A stretch of DNA of 53,836 bases, taken from NCBI GenBank assembly GCA_049608225.1, contig JBMYXI010000016.1, positions 1-53,836 on the forward strand. The letters run 5' to 3'. Positions 9,701-17,771 of this stretch are shown in pieces. This DNA is from Parashewanella sp049608225 (GTDB taxonomy: Bacteria > Pseudomonadota > Gammaproteobacteria > Enterobacterales > Shewanellaceae). Within the stretch, counting starts at the first letter, position 1; each line of letters starts with the position of its first letter. A model generated the notes under the pieces. The model was not told the origin of the DNA. It searched no databases and saw only the letters and a list, made by a program, of their open reading frames with translations. Made by a program: the position numbers and the translations under genes.

Positions 9701-9786
9701 CTATTGCAGGCGGCACATTACTCACAACCTTGATTTCACTGTTATGGGTTCCAGCAATGTACCGTTTGTTGATGTGTAAAAACTAA
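6748..9786 (+). CDS. RND-family efflux pump, inner-membrane transporter
   Basis: A 1012-residue resistance-nodulation-division transporter, usual length for the family. It opens with a membrane helix and the conserved LPRTEDPEI, and has two sets of transmembrane helices around 330-540 and 850-1010 separated by large periplasmic loops. The motif GIMVDNAIVIVDAI in TM4 is the proton-relay region, although the classic Asp-Asp pair of AcrB is represented here by a single Asp. The second half carries the equivalent GLMGLAINAAIVILAE. It probably exports hydrophobic or toxic compounds under control of the divergent TetR protein. The sequence is nearer to the pumps paired with single-lipoprotein adaptors than to AcrB; substrate unknown. 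Confidence 0.93.
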   Translation: MIKSIVENGRIAALIIALIIVSGFGALSTLPRTEDPEITNRFATVITHYPGASAERVEALVSEVLENQLRRMEEIKLISSTSRPNISVIQLELKDKIKQTDAIWSRARNILADSQSLLPKATLAPKLDDQIGYASTAILGLSWHHDSPVRLDILNRYAKELQSRLRLLSGTDFVKLYGQPTEEVLITLDSEKLARLKLTPAMVARQLQLADSKIAAGEISNQSFRALIEVKGELDTLQRIGKLPIKATNSADIIRIDDIATIKKQAKSPATSLALINGQQGIMVGAVMLPDVRVDRWQQQVTATVDELTQQFSSNVKINWLFEQNSYTKVRLGDLTINLLQGFVIILVVLMMTLGLRNALIVALALPLTALFTLSGMKIVHLPIHQMSVTGLVVALGIMVDNAIVIVDAISQRRAEGQSRLEAVGNTLKHLWLPLAGSTLTTILAFTPIILMPGASGEFVSGIAISVVFALIGSYAISHTVIAGLAGRFSDCNRRISWLNHGIQFETLSHWYHKLLAKSLARPLITSIIVGLIPITGFIAAGKLTEQFFPPSDRDMFQIEMYLAPQSSIDHTYSITQKVDKYLRANHNINQLDWMVGGNVPSFYYNLLQRQQGSANYAQAMVKVKDFNTANQLIPLLQQELNNTFPQAQILVRKLEQGPPFNAPIEFRVYGQNLDILNEIGEQLRQQLYKSEHVLHTRTTLSSGSAKIWIEANEDAALMLGLNLTSIAEQIAMATTGVLGGTLLEETEILPVRLRLDETFLQHPQKLDDLNLITASGERVPFSSVAEQKMTVSRGAIPRRDGKRINVVEAYLATGVLPASVLEKVQADINAIELPDGYRIELGGESAKRNEAVSKLLSSVAVVLTLLIATIVLSFNSFRLTAIILFSALQSVGLGLLAVFIFNYPFGFNVIIGLLGLMGLAINAAIVILAELESDATARQGENEVIITLVGTCTRHISSTTITTIGGFLPLILAGGGFWPPFAVAIAGGTLLTTLISLLWVPAMYRLLMCKN

Positions 9787-9791
9787 TTGAT

Positions 9792-9819
9792 AACTCAGCC
9801 AGCTGCTGTAGGCTGAGTT
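9792..9819. terminator. Probable bidirectional terminator
   Basis: Perfect 9-bp stem AACTCAGCC / GGCTGAGTT with a 10-nt loop between the convergent RND pump gene and the hibernation factor gene. There is no long T-run on either side. Confidence 0.5.
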
Positions 9820-10174
9820 AAGTTAACTCCATTTCTTGAATAATTTCATGGGCGATTTCAGGTGTAGTGCAACTTGGCTTTTGATGTCTATCCGCTTTAA
9901 GTTGACCTTTTCGATGTTTTAAAGCACTTTCTAGTTTTTTTGAAGCATCAGCAATCGCGGGATACATAACCTCATGACTTCCTGATGCCGCAACTGACAC
10001 GCCTTCGTAATGTGTTCTTAATTCTACTTCGAACTCTTTATGCTCTTTAGAAATGGTGATATCAAGTGAAATGAGTGTGGGAAAATGACTGGCGAGTTTT
10101 GCAAACTTTTCGTTAACGTGTTGCTTAACATTGTCGGTGACATCAACATGGTGACCGGATAAATTTATTTTCAT
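9818..10174 (-). CDS. Ribosome hibernation factor (RaiA/HPF family)
   Basis: A 118-residue protein of the sigma-54 modulation/S30EA family, which binds the 30S decoding site in stationary phase or stress and blocks translation. The beta-alpha fold is recognisable: MKINLSGHHVDVTDNVKQHV, KFAKLASHFP, and the basic helix KKLESALKHRKGQLK. The length and the acidic tail (EIIQEMELT) after the basic helix fit RaiA/YfiA (113 residues) better than short HPF (95). I give no symbol because the two paralogues cannot be told apart safely here. Monocistronic, convergent with the RND operon. Confidence 0.85.
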   Translation of the reverse strand: MKINLSGHHVDVTDNVKQHVNEKFAKLASHFPTLISLDITISKEHKEFEVELRTHYEGVSVAASGSHEVMYPAIADASKKLESALKHRKGQLKADRHQKPSCTTPEIAHEIIQEMELT

Positions 10175-10324
10175 AGATTTTCCTTAGCGTGTTTCACTTT
10201 TATAAAACAGGCAGAAGTGAGCAATATTCTGCATTCTGCCAATTATAGGTGATGCTGTATCAAAGCTTTCTCTGACGTGAATTTTCTTTATATCATCAGT
10301 TTCAAATCAAATTCGTGATCGGGA

Positions 10325-10573
10325 TCACTGTGCTTGATCTCGAGCACCAATTAAGCGACTCCAAAAATTGAGCAAACCAATAGTACGACGAACTTTTTCT
10401 GCCCATAGTGCACCATAACCAAATCCTAGCGTAGCGCACACCATCACAGCGGTTTCTAACATGCCATTTGAAAAGCCAATAAATACGCCCATAATAACGC
10501 CAAAAATGGTCGGAGAAATGGCAACTCCCAACCATAAAAAACCATGAATAATTATTTCCGTTAGTTTAATCAT
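10325..10573 (-). CDS. Small membrane protein, unknown function
   Basis: An 82-residue protein with two probable transmembrane helices at about residues 8-30 and 36-56 and a basic C-terminal tail (KVRRTIGLLNFWSRLIGARDQAQ). The start has a strong AAGGAG ribosome binding site 7 bp upstream, which supports real translation. I do not recognise the family. It stands alone beside the repeat element at 10618-10881. Confidence 0.7.
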   Translation of the reverse strand: MIKLTEIIIHGFLWLGVAISPTIFGVIMGVFIGFSNGMLETAVMVCATLGFGYGALWAEKVRRTIGLLNFWSRLIGARDQAQ

Positions 10574-10617
10574 TCCAACTCCTTTTTATTAGTATTCTAT
10601 GACTATATCATAAAGTT

Positions 10618-10881
10618 ATACTCGTGATACCTGAAGATGCAGGATTTTAGTGAGGATTAATTGCCATTTAGGCAAGGCACTTATCCGTAGGAATAGTATT
10701 CTATTGTAAGGAGAAGTAACGCAGCATAAATGGTAATTAAACTCGCACTGCTTGGGCTTTTCAGCGTTGATTCTTCTTTGTTGTGAAAGCTTAAATTAGC
10801 CCGCTAGTTTTGCACTTTCACGCCTCGAATAATGCAACGCTGAATAAGCCTGAAAGTTGCATCTTCAAGTTTCACGAGTAT
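10618..10881. repeat. 264-bp MITE-like repeat with terminal inverted repeats
   Basis: The ends are inverted repeats of about 24 bp: left ATACTCGTGATACCTGAAGA and its right-hand match ending CACGAGTAT, with two mismatches. The right half (about 10758-10881) contains nested stems: TTCAGCGTTG pairs with CAACGCTGAA, and inside it GTGAAAG with CTTTCAC. The left half has its own pair, TTAATTGCCATTTA (10657-10670) and TAAATGGTAATTAA (10727-10740). The right half recurs in inverse orientation at 53711-53836. No coding capacity. This is a non-autonomous mobile or structured intergenic repeat; apart from it, the 333-bp gap holds only the small membrane gene's leader and the osmC-type promoter region. 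Confidence 0.85.
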
Positions 10882-10906
10882 GTATTTTGAGTTCAAGGAA
10901 TAAATA

Positions 10907-11347
10907 ATGAGTTTTACTGCAAAAATAACGTGGTACAAATCCGAAATGTCTGCAGGTGAATTTAATCGGGATCATTCTATTTCATTTGGCAGCGGCCAAA
11001 CGATCCAAGCGTCATCGGCGCCCGAGTATAAAGGTAATGCTGAGCGGGTTAATCCAGAGGAGAGCTTGCTGTCTGCCTTATCTTCTTGTCATATGTTAAC
11101 TTTTCTCGCAATTGCTCATTTAAAGCGTTTACCCGTTGCTCATTATGAAGACAATGCGCATGCAACCTTAGGGCGCTTAGAGTCGGGCAAGCTAGCCGTC
11201 ACGGAAATAACATTAAATCCGAAAGTTATCTTTGATGATGTAGAAGTTACTGATGAGATATTGCAAAAAATACATAATAAAGCTCATGACAACTGCTTTA
11301 TTGCCAACAGTATTTCTACCAACGTAATAATTGTTCCTAAAAAATAA
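10907..11347 (+). CDS. OsmC/Ohr-family peroxiredoxin-like protein
   Basis: A 146-residue OsmC-fold protein. The two active cysteines of the family are present in context: SSCHMLTFL near residue 61 and the later NCFIANS near residue 124. OsmC/Ohr proteins reduce organic hydroperoxides by this thiol pair in the cytoplasm. The sequence is closer to the general OsmC group (YhfA-like) than to classic Ohr. The start has AAGGA upstream, and the promoter region abuts the right end of the MITE-like repeat, which could influence expression. A strong terminator follows. Confidence 0.88.
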   Translation: MSFTAKITWYKSEMSAGEFNRDHSISFGSGQTIQASSAPEYKGNAERVNPEESLLSALSSCHMLTFLAIAHLKRLPVAHYEDNAHATLGRLESGKLAVTEITLNPKVIFDDVEVTDEILQKIHNKAHDNCFIANSISTNVIIVPKK

Positions 11348-11372
11348 AAGAGGCCAAGCCTCTTTTATTTTG
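11345..11372 (+). terminator. Rho-independent terminator
   Basis: Perfect 10-bp stem TAAAAGAGGC / GCCTCTTTTA with loop CAA, then a T-rich run. It is placed between the convergent OsmC-type gene and the S41 peptidase gene and can work in both directions. Confidence 0.85.
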
Positions 11373-11397
11373 TTTTAGAGCAATAAGTTACTACTAC

Positions 11398-14300
11398 CTA
11401 TTTCACTTTTTGTGCATGTCCTATTCGAGACATTGGCTGTGCATTAAGTTCTGAAACAGGTGCTTGTTGTAATTTCTGCTGTAAGTACTCAATGGCTCGA
11501 TTCAACTGCGCATCTTTGCCTTCAAATGTTGCCAGCGGTAAGTTCGAGACTTCAATATCAGGTTTTACACCTATGCCTTCAATGATCCAGCGTCCGTCCA
11601 TTGAATACTGAGGATACTCCGCAACTCGTGCCATGCCTTTATCTACCAAACGATTGCGACCCGACAACCAAACCCCTGCGCCAGCGGTTTGCTTGCCAAT
11701 TAACGGCGCAAGTCCAAGTGTTTTAATTCCTGCGGCAAAAGTTTCACCGTCTGAATACGTCAGTTGATCTGTTAACACCACTAGATGGCCTCGGAAAGTT
11801 TGTTGCATATTGGTGCTTGGCGATCCATGAGTCGGCTTCCAGAATGCCCATGCTTTCCTTAACAGTTTTTCAATGATCCAACTATCGATATTGCCACCAC
11901 GATTTCGGCGTACATCAATGATCAGTCCTTGCTTGTTGTAGTTGGCATAAAACTCACGGGCGAAATTAGCAATATCGTTCGCGCCCATAGCATAAAGATG
12001 TAAATAACCAATTTTTCCATTACTGGCATTTGATACCTTATCCATATTAGTTTCAACCCAATCTTGATAACGCAACTTGGCATTCACGCCGATGGTAACT
12101 GGATTAACAATGGTTTTTATCAACTTGCCATTACGCTTTAAGGTCAGTAACACTTGCTGCTTAGCTTGATTACGGAGTAATTGATTAACATCAGCAACGG
12201 TGTTAACCGCATCCTCATTGATTGAAACAATAATATCGCCTTGTTTGGCATCAACGCCCATTTTTCGTAATGGTGAAGCCATTGCAGGTAATTCAGGATC
12301 GGAATCAAAGATATGCGCGATTTTCACCCCGTTTTGAGTTTGTTCTAGCCATGCGCCTAAGCTCGCAGCTTGTGGTCTTGCTGGATCACGGTCTACATCA
12401 CCACCACGAACTTGCGAGTGTAACGCATTTAGTTCGCCCATCATTTGCTTAAATACATCGTTCAACTCATAGCGATCAGTGACTCTGTCCACTAACGGCT
12501 GGTATTTCTTTTTCGCTTTTCTCCAATCGATACCGCGCATATTTTTGTCAAAAAACGAGTCACGGTGCATTAACCAAGCGTCATCAAACATTTGTTGCCA
12601 TTCTTGTCTTGGATTGATAGCTAATTGCCAATTTTGAATATTGACCTTAGCTTTTGAGACATCTTTAGGCATCGCGGTTTTGGCATCAACAATGTACAAA
12701 CTGCGTCCTTTGCGAACAAAAAGTTTGCTGGCGTCTACCGAAAGTTCATAACTTTTAATGTCGCGGCCAAAGCTGGCAACTTTAGGTGAGCGGTTATCAA
12801 ATTTGATGTATTTTAGTTCGCTTTGCTTTGCTGATTTATCTAACAAATAAAGCTTGTTATCAGCGACGGATAAACGGCTGTAATTACCTGATGCGACAGG
12901 CACTTGCCAAAGACGTTGATTTATCCCCTGCCAGTCTATTTTCCACTTTTGCTCTTTATCGGTTTTACTCGCTTTTGCTAAGTCGATTAATTCATTCGGA
13001 GCTTGAAACGGAAAATGAGCTTTTGGATTTAATGAAATCGCAAAGACTTGAGTACGTTTATCGAATACAGGCCCCATGTTTCTGTCTCCCCAAGGAGAAC
13101 TTGGCGTCGCTCGAAACATTCGATTTGATAGAAAATACAACCATTGACCATCTCGACTAAAGCTGGGAGAAAATGATTCATATTTATCAGTGGTTAAAGC
13201 CTGTGACTTTTTACTTTCAAGCTCATACAACACAATCTGCGATCGTGATTTGCCAATTTCTGCTTTGGTTAATGCGATGAATCGGCTATCACCAGACCAA
13301 ACAATGTCAGCATAAGGCCCAAGCCCTTCACCATTTTTAATGATCTTATTATTTTTGCCACTCTTTAAATCCAACAACCAAACATTACCGTCGTAATCAT
13401 CATGAGCCAAATAGCGACCGTCTGGCGATAAACGTAAACTCATGCGCATGCTGTTACCATCGCGAGTTAACTGTTTTGAATGTTTACTGCCATCAGCAGC
13501 AAAGCGCCAAATTTCCTGCTCACCTGATATGTCAGCAATCGCAAAAACCCATTTACCGTTTTGACTCAATATTGCATTTCGTAGGCGACTAGTTTTCGGA
13601 CTATTAATATTCACAAGACGACTGCCATCACCGCTCACGACCGCAACATGACCTCTTGCTGTAAGCACGACTTTATCACCATTCACTGCAAGGTTAGTTG
13701 AAGTAAGGTAATTTAATGGTTTTTTCACCCAATGCTCACGCTGCATAGGCGAATCAGAGACCAAATGAATGTTTAGTTTGCGGTCTTTATTCGATTGCAG
13801 ATCAAGTAACTTAATGTCGGCGCCTTGCTGAAAGACCACTCGCCCATTATCTAAACTCGCAGCTCTCATCGGCAAGCTTTTGTAATAAGTATGCTGCCAG
13901 ACGTCACCACCGTTGATTTTCATTGACCATAAATTGTCGGTGCCATCTTCATCGCTAATGTAATAAATACGATCATTCCAAAGCATTGGATTTCGTACTG
14001 AGCCTCGATGTTTTTTCGTTAACGGTATAGCTTCTTCATTACTGCCAATTTTGTATCGCCATAATTCTCCGGTTGCGCCACCACGATACACTCTGGCGTT
14101 GTCACCTGTGGTTTGCAGTCCAAAGCGAACAAAGTAAACATAGTTTGCTTTTGCATCAATCACGCCTTCTATGGCATCAGCAAGCGGTAAATCGGTTGTC
14201 ATCAATGTGTCGGGATTCACCATACGGAGCACCCAATAATTGGCTGGGCCATGGGCATTATCAGTGGAATACAATACGTCACCTGCTTCAGTCCAGCCCT

Positions 14301-14652
14301 GAACTCGTACGCGGCTATTTTCAAAACTGACCCGTTTAGCAACACCGCCTTTAACTGGCATGACATACACTTCTTGCGCACCATCATAATCCGCCGAAAA
14401 CGCTACCCACTTGCCATCTTTAGAAATGCTGGCATCAATTTCTTCAGCAGGTAAGCTGGTTAAACGACTGGCATTGTGCTGAGAAATGTCTTGTGTCCAC
14501 AAATCACCTTCAGCGGTAAAGATAAGTTGATCGCCATGCAAGGTAGGTGCTCGGTAATAGCCACGCTCAGAATGAGCAGAAGCGATTGAATGACCAGTGG
14601 TTAATGCCGTCATAGCCAATAACACACTGGCTAAACTAAATTTCAGTTTCAT
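11398..14652 (-). CDS. Exported tricorn-like S41 peptidase with PDZ domain
   Basis: A 1084-residue protein with a signal peptide (about residues 1-26, ending SIASA). Beta-propeller-type WD/TolB-like repeats fill about 30-640 (repeated SPDGRYLA, SRDGQWLYF, SKDGKWVAF). A linker leads to a PDZ domain (about 770-850) and an S41 catalytic domain. The catalytic set lines up with archaeal tricorn protease: H745 in LNALHSQV, nucleophile S967 and D968 in TYSDGE, and E1025 in EGIGVKPDIEV, against tricorn H746, S965, D966, E1023. It probably breaks down oligopeptides in the periplasm. Single gene, strong family match. Confidence 0.93.
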   Translation of the reverse strand: MKLKFSLASVLLAMTALTTGHSIASAHSERGYYRAPTLHGDQLIFTAEGDLWTQDISQHNASRLTSLPAEEIDASISKDGKWVAFSADYDGAQEVYVMPVKGGVAKRVSFENSRVRVQGWTEAGDVLYSTDNAHGPANYWVLRMVNPDTLMTTDLPLADAIEGVIDAKANYVYFVRFGLQTTGDNARVYRGGATGELWRYKIGSNEEAIPLTKKHRGSVRNPMLWNDRIYYISDEDGTDNLWSMKINGGDVWQHTYYKSLPMRAASLDNGRVVFQQGADIKLLDLQSNKDRKLNIHLVSDSPMQREHWVKKPLNYLTSTNLAVNGDKVVLTARGHVAVVSGDGSRLVNINSPKTSRLRNAILSQNGKWVFAIADISGEQEIWRFAADGSKHSKQLTRDGNSMRMSLRLSPDGRYLAHDDYDGNVWLLDLKSGKNNKIIKNGEGLGPYADIVWSGDSRFIALTKAEIGKSRSQIVLYELESKKSQALTTDKYESFSPSFSRDGQWLYFLSNRMFRATPSSPWGDRNMGPVFDKRTQVFAISLNPKAHFPFQAPNELIDLAKASKTDKEQKWKIDWQGINQRLWQVPVASGNYSRLSVADNKLYLLDKSAKQSELKYIKFDNRSPKVASFGRDIKSYELSVDASKLFVRKGRSLYIVDAKTAMPKDVSKAKVNIQNWQLAINPRQEWQQMFDDAWLMHRDSFFDKNMRGIDWRKAKKKYQPLVDRVTDRYELNDVFKQMMGELNALHSQVRGGDVDRDPARPQAASLGAWLEQTQNGVKIAHIFDSDPELPAMASPLRKMGVDAKQGDIIVSINEDAVNTVADVNQLLRNQAKQQVLLTLKRNGKLIKTIVNPVTIGVNAKLRYQDWVETNMDKVSNASNGKIGYLHLYAMGANDIANFAREFYANYNKQGLIIDVRRNRGGNIDSWIIEKLLRKAWAFWKPTHGSPSTNMQQTFRGHLVVLTDQLTYSDGETFAAGIKTLGLAPLIGKQTAGAGVWLSGRNRLVDKGMARVAEYPQYSMDGRWIIEGIGVKPDIEVSNLPLATFEGKDAQLNRAIEYLQQKLQQAPVSELNAQPMSRIGHAQKVK

Positions 14653-14916
14653 AAAACTACGCTCGTTATTTATTCGATACCTGAAACGTTATCAAACTAT
14701 TGAAGAAAATGCAGGAAGAAGTTTTAACTAGATAAAATTTGTCAGAATTTTGAACATCGGGCTATTACAGATCACACAGCCCAAAAGGAGATTCGCTCTT
14801 CGCTATCAGGCTTTAGTCATTGATTTAATAAGAAATAGCGGTTACCGTATGGCGAAAATCTGATTTAAGAACATCAGATCACCCGTTTTAGTCTACTCTC
14901 GTTACAGGACGTTGCT

Positions 14917-15579
14917 ATGGACGCATCACTCAAAATACTCGAATCCGTTAATAACTTATATTCTCAGTCTTTTAGTCAGTTAATCAACATCACTATTGCC
15001 GTACTTGCTTTTTCTAGCGTTGTATTACCTATCGTGGTGACGCTGTACCAAAAACGACTATTTAAAGTAGAGCATCAAAAGATTAAAGGTGAACTCTGGC
15101 TTGAAATGCAGCAAGAGCTTAAAGAACAGCTCACAATTATCAAAAATGAAATAAAACATGAGTATTCAGAAAAAGAGCAGAAATTGGAACAAGAAATTAA
15201 ACGACTAAAAACTGAATTAAAACGAGATATGGATAGCCTCAATGGAGGTGTATTAATGGTCCAAGGTAGTAATCAATTAAAAAATGGCGCTTACGTATCA
15301 GCAGTCCACAGCTTATTTTCAGCAATTAATTCGTTCATTAATTCAAATGATAACCTCAACCTACAAAGAGCAATCAAAATTACTATTGAAGATTGTCTGC
15401 CGCAACTCACTAGTAATATACTAGAAGATCATACAGATATTACAGATATTGTTAAGCAAACGCTATCGTCACTAAAAAAGTTTAATAATAATCGTGCATA
15501 TACCGATCATCTAAGAAGTCTTGAGCGTGGATTCAAAAAAGCTCAGCAGCGTCAAGACAGTAAACCTGCGGCGGCATAA
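14917..15579 (+). CDS. Membrane-anchored coiled-coil protein, unknown function
   Basis: A 220-residue protein. A single hydrophobic helix lies at about residues 22-44. It is followed by a charged, heptad-like coiled coil at about 55-110 (many E/K), then a helical domain to about 205 and a basic Gln/Lys tail ending PAAA. AGGA lies 7 bp before the ATG. I do not recognise the family. It lies alone between two large peptidase genes on the opposite strand. The 264 bp upstream contain its promoter and that of the S41 gene, with no clear motif. Confidence 0.75.
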   Translation: MDASLKILESVNNLYSQSFSQLINITIAVLAFSSVVLPIVVTLYQKRLFKVEHQKIKGELWLEMQQELKEQLTIIKNEIKHEYSEKEQKLEQEIKRLKTELKRDMDSLNGGVLMVQGSNQLKNGAYVSAVHSLFSAINSFINSNDNLNLQRAIKITIEDCLPQLTSNILEDHTDITDIVKQTLSSLKKFNNNRAYTDHLRSLERGFKKAQQRQDSKPAAA

Positions 15580-15622
15580 CATAAACAGTTCTTACCATTG
15601 ACGACTCAAGCGAGAGCTAATA

Positions 15623-15656
15623 AAAAACCGAACCTGAGTACTCAAGTCCGGTTTTT
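15623..15656. terminator. Bidirectional terminator
   Basis: Outer stem AAAAACCG / CGGTTTTT, with an inner self-complementary TGAGTACTCA. It separates the convergent coiled-coil gene and M61 peptidase gene and supplies T-runs in both directions. Confidence 0.8.
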
Positions 15657-15678
15657 ACGTCAGATAAACAAGATAAGC

Positions 15679-17487
15679 TTATTTAACTAGAAAATTACCT
15701 TTGTCATCAAACGGCCAATCAATGCCTAACCAAGCTTTCAAGAAGGCTTTTTGCTGCTTGCTCGGTTTAGCCACCGCGGTAATAGCAAGCTTGCCTTTAG
15801 GCTGCTCACCAATAGTCATAGTCACGTTCTTTAGCTTATCATCGCTAAATAAGGTCAGCTCAACCTTATCACCAGCATTAAAGTCTTCCATACGTTTCGT
15901 AAAGCCTGACGCTGTTACTTTTAGACCATTGACCGCAACGATTTCATCACCGGCAACCACGCCTGCTTTCCATGCTGGGCCATTACGTTGAACACGGCTT
16001 AAGGTTAGCGAGTTATGACGGCTGCTTAACGTCATGCCAGTGTAAACTTTTTGTTTATTATCTTTACCATAACTGAGCTTTAAACCTGCTTGCTTAAGTA
16101 AAGCATCAAAATCCAGCTGCACAGGTGAGTCAATGTGTTGTTTCCACCAACTATCGTATGACTTATCAGTGAGCTTGGCGATGATGTTTTTCACGTCCTG
16201 CGGCGTATAGCCCGCAGGCACTTTATTGTCGCGATAAAGCTGACGATGAACATCGCGATAGCTTTTCTTCAAATCGGTATCTTCGAGAATAGAAAAGTCC
16301 AACGCCAGCGACACCATATAACCTTCAGAGTAAATATTCACGCTATGGTTATGTGCGTAATTACCGCCAGTGCTAGTCCACTGCCCTGCACTGGCTTGCG
16401 CAATTGATTGCTCGTCGGTGCCCGGCTTGTTTTTATTTGAGCCAATGCGCTTAACTAAGTCAGCAAAGAACTCTTTTGGCTTCATAATGCCCGCGCTTAA
16501 CAGCAACTGGTTTTGGAAATAGCTGGTTGAACCCTCCGCTAACCACAGTAATTCAGTCACTTCTGGGTGCTGATAGTTGTATGTGCCTAACGCTGCTGGA
16601 CGATAGGCTTTTACGTTCCATGTATGAATGAATTCATGAGAAGCGGTACTGATAAAGCGTAAATAATCTTTACGTTCACGGAACTTAAAGCGCGGTAATT
16701 GAATAATGGTCGAATTCAAATGCTCTGTCGCGCCACGAGCACCACTGGTTGCATGAACCATGTAAACATAACGTTTAAACGGGTAATCATCCCAAATTCG
16801 TTCAGCAGTGCCACTGAGCTTAGTCAGATCCGTGACCACTTGATCTAAATCGTAGTTACCTTCACCCCAAACCACTAATTCATAATCACGCCCGTCAGCA
16901 CTGAACTGACGATGATGACTGATACCGGTTTCAATTGGCGAGTCCACCAACACATCATAATTCGGTGCAACAAAGCTGTGCTTGTTGCTGCCATAATCCA
17001 TTCCTGAATAACTCTTCCACGACTTAGGTACTTTCAGCTCAACGCTAACTCCTTCATTGCGGAACTCTGGGCTATACATAAATGCAGCACTGGCGTCGAG
17101 ATAAGCATGAGAAGCGCTAATATGACGAGTACGCGTACCAAGTTCATTGGCATGCAATTGATAGCTCACAGTAACATTGCTTGGTTTATCAAGCTGAACT
17201 TGCCATTGACCAATTTCTGTTTTTTTCCAAGGTAACACCTGACCATCTTCATCTTTTGCGATGAAGTTTCGTATGCCATCCGCAATTGGAAGCACGGTAT
17301 ACTTTCCCGTTCGCCAAATCGGTAAGTTCACCGTTAACAGCTTTGAATCCGTTTTGGGAAAATTCACTTCAACTTGAGCTAAATGGTGCTCAGGACTGGT
17401 TAGGTCAATTTGATAATCCACTTGTGCAAATGACATGGATGGCGCGAGCGCCGCGGTCGTTAACCAAGCTAAACGAGAAAGCTTCAC
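15679..17487 (-). CDS. M61-family metallopeptidase (glycyl aminopeptidase-like) with PDZ domain
   Basis: A 602-residue exported protein; signal peptide about 1-21 (ending MSFA). The N-terminal beta domain is followed by the thermolysin-like catalytic part with zinc motif HEFIH (H284, E285, H288) and the third ligand E318 in WLAEGST. A PDZ domain at about 490-570 contains GPAWKAGVVAGDEIVAVNG. M61 enzymes remove N-terminal residues, often Gly or Ala, from peptides. It is the second of three large exported peptidases within 15 kb. Monocistronic. Confidence 0.93.
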   Translation of the reverse strand: MKLSRLAWLTTAALAPSMSFAQVDYQIDLTSPEHHLAQVEVNFPKTDSKLLTVNLPIWRTGKYTVLPIADGIRNFIAKDEDGQVLPWKKTEIGQWQVQLDKPSNVTVSYQLHANELGTRTRHISASHAYLDASAAFMYSPEFRNEGVSVELKVPKSWKSYSGMDYGSNKHSFVAPNYDVLVDSPIETGISHHRQFSADGRDYELVVWGEGNYDLDQVVTDLTKLSGTAERIWDDYPFKRYVYMVHATSGARGATEHLNSTIIQLPRFKFRERKDYLRFISTASHEFIHTWNVKAYRPAALGTYNYQHPEVTELLWLAEGSTSYFQNQLLLSAGIMKPKEFFADLVKRIGSNKNKPGTDEQSIAQASAGQWTSTGGNYAHNHSVNIYSEGYMVSLALDFSILEDTDLKKSYRDVHRQLYRDNKVPAGYTPQDVKNIIAKLTDKSYDSWWKQHIDSPVQLDFDALLKQAGLKLSYGKDNKQKVYTGMTLSSRHNSLTLSRVQRNGPAWKAGVVAGDEIVAVNGLKVTASGFTKRMEDFNAGDKVELTLFSDDKLKNVTMTIGEQPKGKLAITAVAKPSKQQKAFLKAWLGIDWPFDDKGNFLVK

Positions 17488-17771
17488 TAGTGATCCTTAT
17501 TATTATCTTTTATAAAAGGTTGACCTGTATCATACCAATAGAAACTGCGCTTTTCTTGTATACACACTAAAAACCTAACAAGCTGTATAATAAACCCTCA
17601 AGCATGGCAATTTATGTTAACGAGTTTTGAAGAAAGTGAGACTTAGCTCGCAATTCTTGTTTCACACTTTTTCGTAAATGAGATATTATGTTCTATCTTT
17701 CTAATTTCCTGCATATTTTGCGATTATTTTTAAGTTTCTAGTGTATCTGTTGAGTAAGGGCACAAAAAGTA

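Noticed and set aside
12828..13160. 110-residue open frame opposite the S41 peptidase
   Set aside because: No ribosome binding site or recognisable domain; it lies wholly within a strongly supported gene.
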